Positions 31,732-40,538 of a stretch of DNA of 64,000 bases are shown one piece after another. The DNA comes from Acidobacteriota bacterium. GTDB taxonomy: Bacteria; Acidobacteriota; Blastocatellia; Pyrinomonadales; Pyrinomonadaceae. The notes under the pieces are model-generated. The model was not told where the DNA came from, searched no databases, and was given only the letters and a program-made list of their open reading frames with translations. Made by a program: the position numbers and the translations under genes. The first letter of the stretch is position 1, and each line of letters begins with the position of its first letter. The stretch is taken from positions 1 to 64,000 of the forward strand of contig JAHBSG010000011.1 of the NCBI GenBank assembly GCA_019639235.1. The letters are read 5' to 3'.

Positions 31732-34203
31732 TCAAAGCAGGTCAAGCGGATCGATCTGTACCTGAAGGATACGGCGGTCGGAGCCTGAGGCTTCGGCCTC
31801 ACGCATTGCCGAATCGATAAGCTCGCGGAGGAGCTTGCGGTTCGGCGATTTTAGTATTGTCTGAATTCGCCACTCGTTCTTGATGCGGGCGATCGAGGCC
31901 TCGGCGGGCCCAAGGATTCGGACCTCTTTTGTCGTATTTGCCTTGTCGAGCGAACGGCGAAGTATCTCAGCGGTCCGCATCGCATACGGCCGGTCGCGGT
32001 GCTTTGCCATGATCGAAGCGACCACGGAATAAGGCGGATACCCGAGCCGCTCGCGGTACCGCATTTCTTCCCCGAAAAAGCCGTCGAAATCCTGTTGCGA
32101 AGCTCGCTGCAGGGCGTAATGCTCGGGGTGATAGGTCTGGATCAGGACACGTCCGGCGAGGCTGCCGCGTCCCGCACGTCCGGCGACCTGAGTCAGAAGC
32201 TGAAACGTCCGTTCGGCTGCGTGATAGTCGGGAAGGCCGAGGCCATTATCGACCGAGACGACGCCGACGAGCGTTACGTTATGAAAATCGTGGCCCTTGG
32301 CCAGGATCTGCGTCCCGACAAGCAGGTCGAGCTCGCCGCGGTCAAAGGCAAGCAGCGTTCGGTCGAGCTCGCCTTTCCGCTTCATAGTGTCGCGGTCGAC
32401 GCGGGCGATCCGTAGCCGCGGGAACTGTTTGCGAAGCAGCTCCTCGATCTGCTCCGTCCCTTGACCGATGAAGTAAAGATATTCACTTTCGCAAAACGGG
32501 CAGACGCTCGGCGGATCAGTCGTATAGCTGCAGTAATGGCAGACGAGCCGCGAGCCGGATTTATGGTACGTCAGCGTGATGTCGCAGTTCTTGCACCGAA
32601 GGCTCTCGCCGCAGCTTCGGCAGAGAACGAAAGACGAAAAGCCGCGGCGGTTGAGCAGCATCATCGTTTGCTCGCCCCGACGGTGCGTTTCCTCGATCGC
32701 TTCGGCGAGCTTTGGCGATATGACGACATCCTTTCCCGCACGCTTGAAGACCTCACGCATATCGATCAGTTCGACCTCGGCGAGCGGCCGGCCGCCGATC
32801 CGCTCGGGCATCCGCAGATACTCATATTTGCCGATATGTGCGTTGTTGAACGACTCGAGCGACGGCGTCGCCGAGCCGAGAACTACGACGGCACCGGCAC
32901 GATGGGCACGCATGACGGCGACGTCGCGGCCGTGGTAGAAAGGCGATTCGTTCTGTCGATACGACGCGTCGTGCTCTTCATCGACAATGATCAAACCGGG
33001 ATCGGCAAGCGGAGCGAAAACGGCCGAGCGGGTGCCGATAACTATCCGGGCCTCACCGCTGCGGATACGCCGCCACTCGTCGAACCGCTCGCCGGCGGAA
33101 AGGTTGGAGTGAAGTATCGCAACCATCGAACCGAAAGCATCGCGAAGCCGCCGGGAGAAGACCGGCGTCAGGGCGATCTCCGGGACGAGCATCAGCGACG
33201 AGAGGCCTTCGTCGAGTGCCTGCCGCATCGCACGAGTATATACTTCGGTCTTGCCGCTGCCGGTCACGCCGTGGAGCAGAAATGCCTTGAACGTTTCACC
33301 GCTGAGTGCCGCGGTAATGCTCTCAAGAGCATTGGCCTGATCTTTTGTCAGCTTTAGCTCCGGCGGCTTCGTTTCTTCGTAACCGTTCAGCGGGTCTCGG
33401 ATCTCTTCGGCGATGAAGATCTCGAGAAAGCCCTTTTTGGCAAGGGTGGTTACGGGCGAGGAACTAACGCCGGAGCGTTCGAGCAGATCGGTAAAGAACA
33501 CCTCGCCGCCGCTCGCACGGAGAGCGGAGAGGACACCTTGGTGCTGCTCGGAAAGCGCACTTTCGGCCTCGGCATCGTCCGAGAGAAGCCTGACAGCCTT
33601 TCGCCGCTTTGGCTTCACCTTCGCCTCAATGGTCGTCTCAGCGGCAACGGCAAACCCGGCCTTTATCAGTTCGCGAAGCACTCCGGCGGCAGAGCGGCCT
33701 GCATCTTTCAGCAGTTCGCTTTGAAGGGCCGAATCGCTCGCCGACAATCGCGTGAGCAGCTTGTGCTTCACGGTGCCCTCGCGTTTCGTATCGCGGAGTT
33801 CGAGCCGGCCGCGTTCTGTGATCGAGACCGAGCGGTCGACGGTTACATTGATTCCGGCCGGAAGTGCAGCCTTCAGCATCTCGCCCCACGAAGCGAGGTA
33901 ATGGTCGGCCGCCCAACGCGTAAGCTCAAAGATCTCGGGCGTGATGAGCGGCTCTTCATCTTCAAGCGAGGTTATCGTCCGAACCTGATCCGGCGAGAGT
34001 GAGCCATCGTCAGGCAGCCGTTCCGGAAATCCGATGATGTAACCCGTGAAACTCCGCTTGCCGAAGGGCACGACCACGCGGGCACCGAGCCTTGCCGTAC
34101 CCAGCATTTCGGCCGGCATTTGATAGGTGAAACCATGGCGAACCGGGAGAGGTAATGCAACCTCCAAATAAATGTGTGAGGGGCTTTCCGTGGTTTGTAA
34201 CAT
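31732..34203 (-). CDS. priA: Primosomal protein N' (replication restart helicase PriA)
   Basis: PriA reloads the replisome at stalled forks. The 823 residues from the 34203 start have the N-terminal 3'-DNA-binding domain (IYLEVALPLPVRHGFTYQMPAEM, VVVPFGKRSFTGYI), a helicase core with Walker A LHGVTGSGKTEVY and Walker B IIVDEEHDASYRQ, and the zinc module with eight cysteines (CRSCGESLRCKNC, CHYCSYTTDPPSVCPFC). The GTQILAKGHDF motif and the C-terminal domain follow. The start at 34203 is chosen because the family N terminus begins there; a longer frame to 34293 runs into the divergent gene. The middle insertion of about 150 residues is typical. dnaG elsewhere in the window is the other primosome member. 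Confidence 0.95.
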   Translation of the reverse strand: MLQTTESPSHIYLEVALPLPVRHGFTYQMPAEMLGTARLGARVVVPFGKRSFTGYIIGFPERLPDDGSLSPDQVRTITSLEDEEPLITPEIFELTRWAADHYLASWGEMLKAALPAGINVTVDRSVSITERGRLELRDTKREGTVKHKLLTRLSASDSALQSELLKDAGRSAAGVLRELIKAGFAVAAETTIEAKVKPKRRKAVRLLSDDAEAESALSEQHQGVLSALRASGGEVFFTDLLERSGVSSSPVTTLAKKGFLEIFIAEEIRDPLNGYEETKPPELKLTKDQANALESITAALSGETFKAFLLHGVTGSGKTEVYTRAMRQALDEGLSSLMLVPEIALTPVFSRRLRDAFGSMVAILHSNLSAGERFDEWRRIRSGEARIVIGTRSAVFAPLADPGLIIVDEEHDASYRQNESPFYHGRDVAVMRAHRAGAVVVLGSATPSLESFNNAHIGKYEYLRMPERIGGRPLAEVELIDMREVFKRAGKDVVISPKLAEAIEETHRRGEQTMMLLNRRGFSSFVLCRSCGESLRCKNCDITLTYHKSGSRLVCHYCSYTTDPPSVCPFCESEYLYFIGQGTEQIEELLRKQFPRLRIARVDRDTMKRKGELDRTLLAFDRGELDLLVGTQILAKGHDFHNVTLVGVVSVDNGLGLPDYHAAERTFQLLTQVAGRAGRGSLAGRVLIQTYHPEHYALQRASQQDFDGFFGEEMRYRERLGYPPYSVVASIMAKHRDRPYAMRTAEILRRSLDKANTTKEVRILGPAEASIARIKNEWRIQTILKSPNRKLLRELIDSAMREAEASGSDRRILQVQIDPLDLL

Positions 34204-34270
34204 TTCGAGAAACGGCAATCGAGATGATAACCTAAGGCAAATTTCTAACCAACGCCGGAGCACAAAGACA

Positions 34271-34786
34271 ATGGAATCGCTCGATAATTTCAACGAAAAA
34301 CCGAAACGGAACCTCGCGGGCCTGATGGTCGGAGGCGTCGTCGGCCTTGTGCTTTTGGGGCTGGGGATCTGGATATTAACGCTTCAGCCCTCGATCGAGG
34401 AGCAAAAGGTCGCCGTGCTTGAGGGGGCTTATAAGGAGGGAAGCCCCGAGTTTGAAGCGCTGACGAACGACATCGTGATCTCGACGAGCCGCGATACGGT
34501 CGAATCGCCGAATGCCTTTGGGACGATCTCGATGTTCATCCGCGGTACGGTGCGTAACAAAGGAACGAGGACGATCAACGGGCTGGAGATCAATGTTGCC
34601 GTGAGAAATTCGGAATCGCAGGTGATCAAGGAAAAGCGGCTGCTGGCGATACCGGAGAAGCACGCAAGCCTCGGCCCGGGCGAGACCATCACAGTCAACC
34701 TGACCATCGACGGCTTTAAGCAGAATGACGACCGGGCGGACATTCGCTGGAAGGTGACCGCGATCCGCACCGAACAGCCACTTTAG
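34271..34786 (+). CDS. Single-pass membrane protein with FxLYD/DUF2393-like beta domain
   Basis: A 171-residue protein with a membrane helix at about 16-38 (LAGLMVGGVVGLVLLGLGIWIL). A short linker follows, then a beta-sandwich-like region: MFIRGTVRNKGTRTINGLEINVAVRNSESQVIKEKR, followed by LGPGETITVNLTIDGF and DIRWKVTAIR. This is the pattern of FxLYD-type or DUF2393-type extracytoplasmic domains. The start at 34271 is preferred over 34172 because the upstream part overlaps priA. The stop codon interlocks with the stop of the convergent ABC ATPase gene (overlap 34783-34786). Function unknown. Confidence 0.72.
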   Translation: MESLDNFNEKPKRNLAGLMVGGVVGLVLLGLGIWILTLQPSIEEQKVAVLEGAYKEGSPEFEALTNDIVISTSRDTVESPNAFGTISMFIRGTVRNKGTRTINGLEINVAVRNSESQVIKEKRLLAIPEKHASLGPGETITVNLTIDGFKQNDDRADIRWKVTAIRTEQPL

Positions 34787-35727
34787 TCCGCGGCGGGCTT
34801 TTCGATAAAGAGATCCTCAAGCGATTGCTTGACCGGCAGCACGGAGATTAGCTTTCCGTAATTGTCGCGAATCGTTCGCAACACTCCCTCGATTGATTCT
34901 TCGTTCGCAACCTCGATAGCGATACCGTTCGGTTTTGCAGTTACGACGGATCCCTTGCTGAGTGCCTCGATCTGTGCGACGGCGGCCGGCGAGAGGCCCG
35001 AGGCGATGACCTCAAAGCCGCCGCGGCCGGTATCCCGGCTTAGAAGTTCCTGCAAGTCGCCGGTCGCAAAGAGCTTGCCCTTTCGCAGGATCGCAACCTC
35101 ATCGCAGAGTGCCTCGACATCTGAAAGGATATGCGTCGACATAAATACCGAGGTGCCTTTAGTCTTGAGCCCAGCGATCAGTTCGCGTATCTCGCGTCGG
35201 CCGACGGGGTCAAGCCCGCTCATCGGTTCATCAAGAAATACGATGTCGGGTTCATTGATCAATGCCTGAGCAAGACCGACACGCTGCTGCATTCCTTTTG
35301 AGAATTTTCGGAGTTGCCGCTTCCATGCCGCCTCTTCAAGCCCGACGGCATTGAGCAAATCAGCCGAACGGGAGCCCCGAGTTGCCGCATCAAGCCCAAA
35401 CAGCCGGCCGAAATAATCGAGCAGTTCAAGCGGCGTCAGGTAATCGTAAAAGTAAGGATTCTCGGGACAATAGCCGATCCGCGACCGCATATTTACAACG
35501 TCGATGGGGGAGCCGAGTATCTTTGCCGTTCCTTCGGTAGGGTAAAGAAGTCCCATCAGGATCTTGATGGTCGTCGTTTTGCCGGCACCGTTTCCGCCGA
35601 GAAAGCCAAAGATGCCGCCAGGCTTCACATTAAGGTTGAGGCCATCGAGGGCACGGACCTTTCGCTTTCGCCAAAAGCCAACCTCATAATCCTTAGAAAG
35701 TCCTTCGATCTCAACAATGTTTTCCAT
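34783..35727 (-). CDS. ABC transporter ATP-binding protein (ABC-2 type)
   Basis: A 314-residue ATPase of the CcmA/NatA class that powers an ABC-2 exporter. Walker A is GGNGAGKTT (44-52), the signature is FSKGMQQRVGLAQAL, Walker B is IVFLDEPMSGLDP, and the H-loop is STHILSDVEALCDE. A C-terminal extension of about 90 residues follows, as in NatA-like proteins. It is the third gene of an operon with a TPR protein (35738-36688) and a permease (36722-37507), the likely membrane partner. The substrate is unknown. The stop overlaps that of the convergent membrane protein gene by 4 bp. Confidence 0.92.
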   Translation of the reverse strand: MENIVEIEGLSKDYEVGFWRKRKVRALDGLNLNVKPGGIFGFLGGNGAGKTTTIKILMGLLYPTEGTAKILGSPIDVVNMRSRIGYCPENPYFYDYLTPLELLDYFGRLFGLDAATRGSRSADLLNAVGLEEAAWKRQLRKFSKGMQQRVGLAQALINEPDIVFLDEPMSGLDPVGRREIRELIAGLKTKGTSVFMSTHILSDVEALCDEVAILRKGKLFATGDLQELLSRDTGRGGFEVIASGLSPAAVAQIEALSKGSVVTAKPNGIAIEVANEESIEGVLRTIRDNYGKLISVLPVKQSLEDLFIEKPAAD

Positions 35728-35737
35728 ACCTTGAAAA

Positions 35738-36688
35738 CTAATCGAGCTGTTTGGGTATCTTCGTTGTTTCGTTCAACGTCGCCCGGCAATCCTCCGGCGT
35801 TAGTCGATACGGGAAGCCGAGCGGATCGGCTGGGTCACCGTTTGAGTCAACGCGAAATGCTCGTCCCCCGGGCAGCTTGACCTCACGGAGCAACGGAATG
35901 ATCTGCCGCAAAGATGCCGGGCATTTTCCGGTGCGTTCGACCGCGGCCTTTAGTTCGGCATTGATCGCATCAAGTTCTTCGAGGGCGTCGAGCTCCAAAA
36001 GCCGAAGCTCGGCATTCTCACGCGACTGCTGGTCTTCGGCCTGGTCGCGCATCTGCAGATAGATCTCGCGGGCCGTTTCGCGGCTGCCGCCCTGCGTTTT
36101 CATTGCGGCGACCATCTGCCGCATAAAGGGCGGAGCACCTGCGATCCGCGAACCGCGATCGTATGTTTCGGCCGCTTCTTCAAAACGCTTTTGCCGCCAG
36201 TAAATATAGCCAAGATATTGGTAGAGCCGCCAGCTCTCGGGGTTGGCGGCTATGCCCTTCTTTGTTAGGGCGATCGCATGTTCCGGATCGATCGCCGGGA
36301 GTACGATAGAGCCATACGAAAATGCCGCCATAAATCGAGGGTCGAGATCGGTAGCATTGTCCAGAAGCGGATAAAGCAGCCGCGGGTTGAGCGGCCGCAG
36401 ATCTTCAACGTTGATGAACTCTTCCTTACTGTTTACGACCTTGTCGCCAATGTACTGAAGCGAACGCATCCAATACCAATCGGCAAGCAGGCCTTCGGAC
36501 CCCAGAGACCACCCTCGGAGCTTCTTGCCCTGAAACTCAAGGTCCGCATCGGCGTATTCGGCGGAGAGCTGTGGACGGTTCTCCACTGCGCGTGCTGCGA
36601 TAAACGCAGAGCCGACAAGGCACAGAAATACCGCAAGCCCGATGGCGAGTGTCGAATTGCGTGAGTTGGGTGCTGTACCTGAAGGCAT
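35738..36688 (-). CDS. Membrane-anchored TPR-like protein in ABC transporter operon
   Basis: The 316 residues have one N-terminal membrane helix or uncleaved signal (TLAIGLAVFLCLVGSAFIAARAV, about 12-34). An alpha-helical repeat region follows, with TPR-like units (HAIALTKKGIAANPESWRLYQYLGYIYWRQKRFEEAAETYDRGSRIAG). The C terminus carries a short domain (GGRAFRVDSNGDPADPLGFPYRLTP). The segment WYWMRSLQYIGD is a recognisable feature of a family often found beside ABC-2 exporters. It lies 10 bp before the ATPase and 33 bp after the permease. Its job in the exporter is unknown. Confidence 0.78.
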   Translation of the reverse strand: MPSGTAPNSRNSTLAIGLAVFLCLVGSAFIAARAVENRPQLSAEYADADLEFQGKKLRGWSLGSEGLLADWYWMRSLQYIGDKVVNSKEEFINVEDLRPLNPRLLYPLLDNATDLDPRFMAAFSYGSIVLPAIDPEHAIALTKKGIAANPESWRLYQYLGYIYWRQKRFEEAAETYDRGSRIAGAPPFMRQMVAAMKTQGGSRETAREIYLQMRDQAEDQQSRENAELRLLELDALEELDAINAELKAAVERTGKCPASLRQIIPLLREVKLPGGRAFRVDSNGDPADPLGFPYRLTPEDCRATLNETTKIPKQLD

Positions 36689-36721
36689 CTTAATTGATCG
36701 CGACCGTGCCCCTGCGGCCGG

Positions 36722-37507
36722 CTACTTAAAATTGCGTTTCTGAAAGACCATCACCGCTATACCCAAGAGCACGACGATGTAAAGCAAGGCATAAAGCGCG
36801 GAATAGGCAAGCATGTTCGTGCTCGGAATCAATCCGGCAGCGGCCTCGGTACGAAAGGTGAAAAGCGACAAATTAGGAAGCACGAAATAAATTGAGTCGA
36901 AAACGGCTTTCGAGACCGGCGAACCGAGCGTTGCTCCGAGGTCGCGAAGCGAGGAACTCAAATGTCCGATAACGAACACCAGAAACGACAACAGTGCGGA
37001 AAGGGCCGGAGACGAAAAGGTCGAAAAGACCATCGCGACGCCGGTGATCACCATCAACTCAAGAAAGATCAGGAGGATCGCCGGCCAGATGTTCGCGGCC
37101 AGTGTATTTGAGCCAACAAAGACAAGTGCGAGCGTTAGTCCGATGCCCATCACGGCGACGTTCAAAGCGAGGGTCAGGCAAAGCCCGAGGTACTTGCCGA
37201 TTATGAACTCCGACCGGCGGACGGGTTTGCTGAAGATCGAATAAACGGTTCGCTTCTCGATCTCCTTGGACACAAGGCCGACGCCGACAAAGATCGCGAT
37301 GAATACCCCGAAAAAAAGCATCGCCGTAAGCCCGATATTGACGATGGTCCGGCCCTCCTGCCCATCGGTGAGGTCCTTCAAGAGGACAGCACTTGCGATA
37401 ACAAGCAGCGCGAAGATGACGAGGTTATAAAGTATCCGGTCACGGATCGCCTCGCGAAAGGTGTTGAGGATTATCGGGAAAACGGTTCGTGTCATTTGCA
37501 GCGACAA
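36722..37507 (-). CDS. ABC-2 type transporter permease
   Basis: This 261-residue integral membrane protein has about six hydrophobic segments, for example NLVIFALLVIASAVLL, TAMLFFGVFIAIFVGVGLV, LTLALNVAVMGIGLTLALVFVG and YALLYIVVLLGIAVMVF. It also has the cytosolic motif KEIEKRTVYSIFSKPVRRSEFIIGKYLG, which is typical of NosY/ABC-2 permeases that couple to a CcmA-like ATPase. The ATPase is two genes downstream. The start at 37507 (MSLQM) could also be the Met at 37495. The substrate is unknown. Confidence 0.85.
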   Translation of the reverse strand: MSLQMTRTVFPIILNTFREAIRDRILYNLVIFALLVIASAVLLKDLTDGQEGRTIVNIGLTAMLFFGVFIAIFVGVGLVSKEIEKRTVYSIFSKPVRRSEFIIGKYLGLCLTLALNVAVMGIGLTLALVFVGSNTLAANIWPAILLIFLELMVITGVAMVFSTFSSPALSALLSFLVFVIGHLSSSLRDLGATLGSPVSKAVFDSIYFVLPNLSLFTFRTEAAAGLIPSTNMLAYSALYALLYIVVLLGIAVMVFQKRNFK

Positions 37508-37601
37508 ACAACTGCCGGGTCATCGGCCGGCGGACAGGTATCTTGAGGGGAATACTAACATACGCCAAGGTCAAGAATAGAACGGAGCCGGTCTTGAACG
37601 G

Positions 37602-39593
37602 TCAAGGCGCCGGACTCGACGGGCCGATCTGCTCGTCGGCATAGGCGTAGATCGCATTATTTGGTCGAAGTTCGGCCGGCGGAGTTGAGTCACCGACCTC
37701 CTTTGCCCGCAGATGAGCCTTAAGCATCCCGTCGCGGATCAGCGTCTCCCAGCCGTTAGCTTGCTTTAGGTCCATCGCCCGGGCAGCGTCGAATTGCTTT
37801 GCGGATTCGCCGCCTTTGCCGTTGGCCTCCAGAAGTAGAGCATAGCGGATCCTGATAAAGACCGACCGCGGGAAAATGCTGATCGCTTCGGCGAGAGCTC
37901 GTTCTGCGTTATCACGGTCGCCGTCGAGCTCATACGCCTTCGACAGGGTCGAGTAGGTAACAGTAACACCGAGCCCGTTGTCGATGGCTTTGCGATAGAG
38001 CTCTGCCGCCAAACGCGTGTCTCCGCTACGGCCCGCCCGGCCGGCATAGGCCAGGTACGCCCCCGTGTTCTCGGGGTGAAGGCCGATGGCCGAACGAAAG
38101 TAGGCTTCAGCTTCGCTTTGTGATCGAGCCTTTTCACCGAGCAGCACGTAGTATTGGCTTGCGCCGGCAGCGATCGAAAACAGAAAGAGGGCCGCAAATG
38201 GAAGAGCGGAAAGCTTTCGAAGACGAACCAAGAAGCCCTCGGAAACTGCCTTTTCCGGTCCGCCTGACGGATCACTATTGCTCTGGCCGACTCTGCGGAT
38301 CGAATGGACGAAAACGGCGAGCACGATAAAGAACACGACTCCATTCTGAAAGGCACGAAATGAGAAGGACGTAAAAGCGGAGCTAACCGCAAAAGCGACG
38401 AGCCCGCCGGCCGATCCAATAAGGACCGGTGAGACGCGGCCCTTTTGTGTCCAAACAGCTTTCGCCAGGGTCACGCCAAACCAAAGCAGGCAGGCTCCGA
38501 TGAACAAAATGCCAAGGACCCCGAACTCAGCTGCGATCTGCAAATACTCGTTATGAGCACGTTCAACCAAATAGTCTTCGGCGGTCGCAAGGGAAGGATC
38601 GTCCGGGTTTCGAGCCGCGTAACTCAGTCGGGAATCGTTGAACTGAGGCCCAAAGTTGTCTCCGCCGACGCCTAATGGCGTGTTGTTCCGGACCATCTCG
38701 AGACCGATGGTCCAGGTGAAGATTCGCATTGCTGATGTCGAGCGGGTCGGGTCGGCCTCGCCGGAAATGTAGTTTGCCGTTGATGGCACCGCGGTAAGAT
38801 AAACGGTTCCGAACTGAATTGCGATGGTAACGGAAGCGAAGACGGCAAGTGCCGCGATCGATCGCGTGCGTAACGTTCGGCGGCCGAAGAGTAGTAAGCC
38901 GAAAAGAACGAAGAGAAAACCGGCGAGCCCGGCGACGAACGCCGCCTTGCTCAATGAGAGCATAGCGATAAGCCAGGCCGCCGCCGCAAATAGAGCGATC
39001 AGGCCTGCACGCTTTCGATTCCAATCGGCAATGGCGCACCCAAGAAGCAGCGGCCCGGCGGTCACGGCCATCTCGCCGAAACGTGCATATCGGATCCGAA
39101 ACGTACCCTCGAATTCGGCGAAGCTTTCGAACGTGAGCAGATCGAAGACGCAGAGAGCGAGGACGATCGTGACCGCAACGACGAACGGTATGGTTACCGT
39201 CCTAAGCGAACCGCTGATCGCTATCCAGCGGTAGGCGAAGTAAAGAATGCAGAAATAAGACAGCCAGACGAGAGAGTGGTGCGTCGCGGCGATCGGAAAT
39301 TCCGCCCACGTGACCGAAAGCGCCGAGACAGCCGCGAAAGCGAGAACGGCTCCAAGAATTAGCTTCTGAAGCGTGGAAGTCCTGACTGTCTGATCAAATA
39401 GCCGACGCTTGCGGAACAGGAGTGCGAATGAAGCGGTTGCGAGTACGGCCGAGATCGCGAGTTCGGCCTTCCACGGCATCGAAGGAATGAACGCAGGCCG
39501 CGGCACCGGAATCATCAAACTGACCAATGCCAATCCGAGAAGCACCGGGAACGGTTCAAGTGGGTTGCGGTTACCGTTAGAGACGTTCTCCAT
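37602..39593 (-). CDS. O-antigen ligase/polymerase-like protein with C-terminal TPRs
   Basis: A 663-residue inner-membrane protein with about a dozen membrane helices in the first 470 residues. Between them is the large periplasmic loop characteristic of the Wzy_C/WaaL family (ISGEADPTRSTSAMRIFTWTIGLEMVRNNTPLGVGGDNFG, then ERAHNEYLQIAAEFGVLG; the R, G and H/E positions are the conserved ones). The last 170 residues contain TPRs (PENTGAYLAYAGRAGRSGDTRLAAELYRKAIDNG, DNAERALAEAISIFP). It probably joins or polymerises surface glycans. The short ENVSNGNRNPLEP head precedes the first helix. It stands alone, upstream of the ABC operon by 94 bp on the same strand. Confidence 0.82.
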   Translation of the reverse strand: MENVSNGNRNPLEPFPVLLGLALVSLMIPVPRPAFIPSMPWKAELAISAVLATASFALLFRKRRLFDQTVRTSTLQKLILGAVLAFAAVSALSVTWAEFPIAATHHSLVWLSYFCILYFAYRWIAISGSLRTVTIPFVVAVTIVLALCVFDLLTFESFAEFEGTFRIRYARFGEMAVTAGPLLLGCAIADWNRKRAGLIALFAAAAWLIAMLSLSKAAFVAGLAGFLFVLFGLLLFGRRTLRTRSIAALAVFASVTIAIQFGTVYLTAVPSTANYISGEADPTRSTSAMRIFTWTIGLEMVRNNTPLGVGGDNFGPQFNDSRLSYAARNPDDPSLATAEDYLVERAHNEYLQIAAEFGVLGILFIGACLLWFGVTLAKAVWTQKGRVSPVLIGSAGGLVAFAVSSAFTSFSFRAFQNGVVFFIVLAVFVHSIRRVGQSNSDPSGGPEKAVSEGFLVRLRKLSALPFAALFLFSIAAGASQYYVLLGEKARSQSEAEAYFRSAIGLHPENTGAYLAYAGRAGRSGDTRLAAELYRKAIDNGLGVTVTYSTLSKAYELDGDRDNAERALAEAISIFPRSVFIRIRYALLLEANGKGGESAKQFDAARAMDLKQANGWETLIRDGMLKAHLRAKEVGDSTPPAELRPNNAIYAYADEQIGPSSPAP

Positions 39594-39688
39594 TTGTAGA
39601 GGCGGACGTTATCCGGGCGTTGATCGGGAAACCGTATCAAGGGAGGATCGACCGAGGTAAAGATAGCGTCATTCGGGGAAGTAGGAAA

Positions 39689-39724
39689 GAAAAAAAGAGC
39701 GAGAAACCTTGCGGAATCTCGCTC
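39689..39724 (-). terminator. Rho-independent terminator after pilA
   Basis: On the minus strand GAGCGAGA and TCTCGCTC form a perfect 8-bp stem with a 12-nt loop, followed directly by a run of T (the A-run at 39689-39696 on plus). It starts 23 bp after the pilA stop and fits a strong intrinsic terminator. Confidence 0.88.
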
Positions 39725-39746
39725 TCGTTGAGTTAAGTGATAGACA

Positions 39747-40256
39747 CTAGTTCGAAAGCGGCGTACCGGCTGCGATTGACACATCGGTGAAGTGAGTTGC
39801 AAGGTTGGCTGCATCAGCGTCTGCAACGATTACACCGGCGGTTGCGATACCGAAGCGGCGGGTACCCGACTGTGTGATACCGGTTGCCTGCGACGGACGA
39901 GCCGAGAAGTAGAACGTAGCCGGCTGTGCGGTCGTTCCGACCTGGCGGTCGCCAACGTAGTCGTAGCCGCTCTTGGTTCCCGAAGCGAGAACGCTGTCAA
40001 CGAGGTTGACGGTTGCCATTTCCTGCATCGGCGTTACGCCCGGCGTACCGGCCGTACCTGCGAACTGACCGTTACCAGAGGTTGACTGATAGGTCATCTG
40101 TGCTCCGTGAAGCGTACGGAGGGACGAAATTGCTGAACCTTCGTTAGCCGAGCGGCGGGCCGCCAGCAGGTTCGGGATAGCGATCGCGGCGATGATGCCG
40201 ATGATCACGACGACGATCAAGAGTTCGATAAGCGAGAAACCTTTCTGATTTTTCAT
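39747..40256 (-). CDS. pilA: Type IV major pilin PilA
   Basis: The 169 residues have a type III prepilin leader (MKNQKG) with cleavage at the conserved G before FSLIELLIVVVIIGIIAAIAIPNLLAARR; Glu5 of the mature pilin is present. A globular head follows with patches such as SYQSTSGNGQF-like and YFSARPSQATGITQSGTRRFGIAT, as in short Acidobacteria/Geobacter-type pilins. The start at 40256 is chosen over 40304 because it gives the short leader. PilR and PilS lie upstream on the same strand, and a sigma-54 promoter at 40328-40343 precedes it. The head lacks an obvious cysteine pair. Confidence 0.94.
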   Translation of the reverse strand: MKNQKGFSLIELLIVVVIIGIIAAIAIPNLLAARRSANEGSAISSLRTLHGAQMTYQSTSGNGQFAGTAGTPGVTPMQEMATVNLVDSVLASGTKSGYDYVGDRQVGTTAQPATFYFSARPSQATGITQSGTRRFGIATAGVIVADADAANLATHFTDVSIAAGTPLSN

Positions 40257-40327
40257 TTCTGATTCACAATCTCCTAGAGTTTTGGGTTCGATTCGAGTAT
40301 TCACCTTTCCCAGGCGAAGATATCTAA

Positions 40328-40343
40328 ATCAATAGGCGTGCCA
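40328..40343 (-). promoter_or_regulatory. Sigma-54 promoter of pilA
   Basis: On the minus strand the sequence reads TGGCACG-CCTA-TTGAT, matching the sigma-54 consensus TGGCACG-N4-TTGCW in all but one position of the -12 element. It lies about 72 bp upstream of the pilA ATG, so the transcript start is near 40317. The adjacent pilR encodes a sigma-54-dependent activator, as expected for pilin regulation. Confidence 0.85.
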
Positions 40344-40507
40344 AAGATGTTTTTCAAGCGTAGGGTGAGGCGAAAGTGTTGTAAATAGGAGTGTTAGCGA
40401 ATCGGGTGGTGTTAGTGTCATCAGGGCAAAGCAGGGAGCAGCATCATTCTTTTTACAGAATTTGGTAATCAGCCGATGACAAAAAGTGTCAGAAGATCGG
40501 GTGGGGA

Positions 40508-40534
40508 ACAAAAAAGGACCGCATCGGGCCCTTT
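40508..40534 (-). terminator. Probable terminator after pilR
   Basis: On the minus strand AAAGGGCC and GGTCCTTT pair over 8 positions with one G-U wobble and a 6-nt loop, followed by a T-run (the A-run at 40509-40515 on plus). It begins 4 bp after the pilR stop (40539), separating pilR from pilA. Confidence 0.65.
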
Positions 40535-40538
40535 ATCT

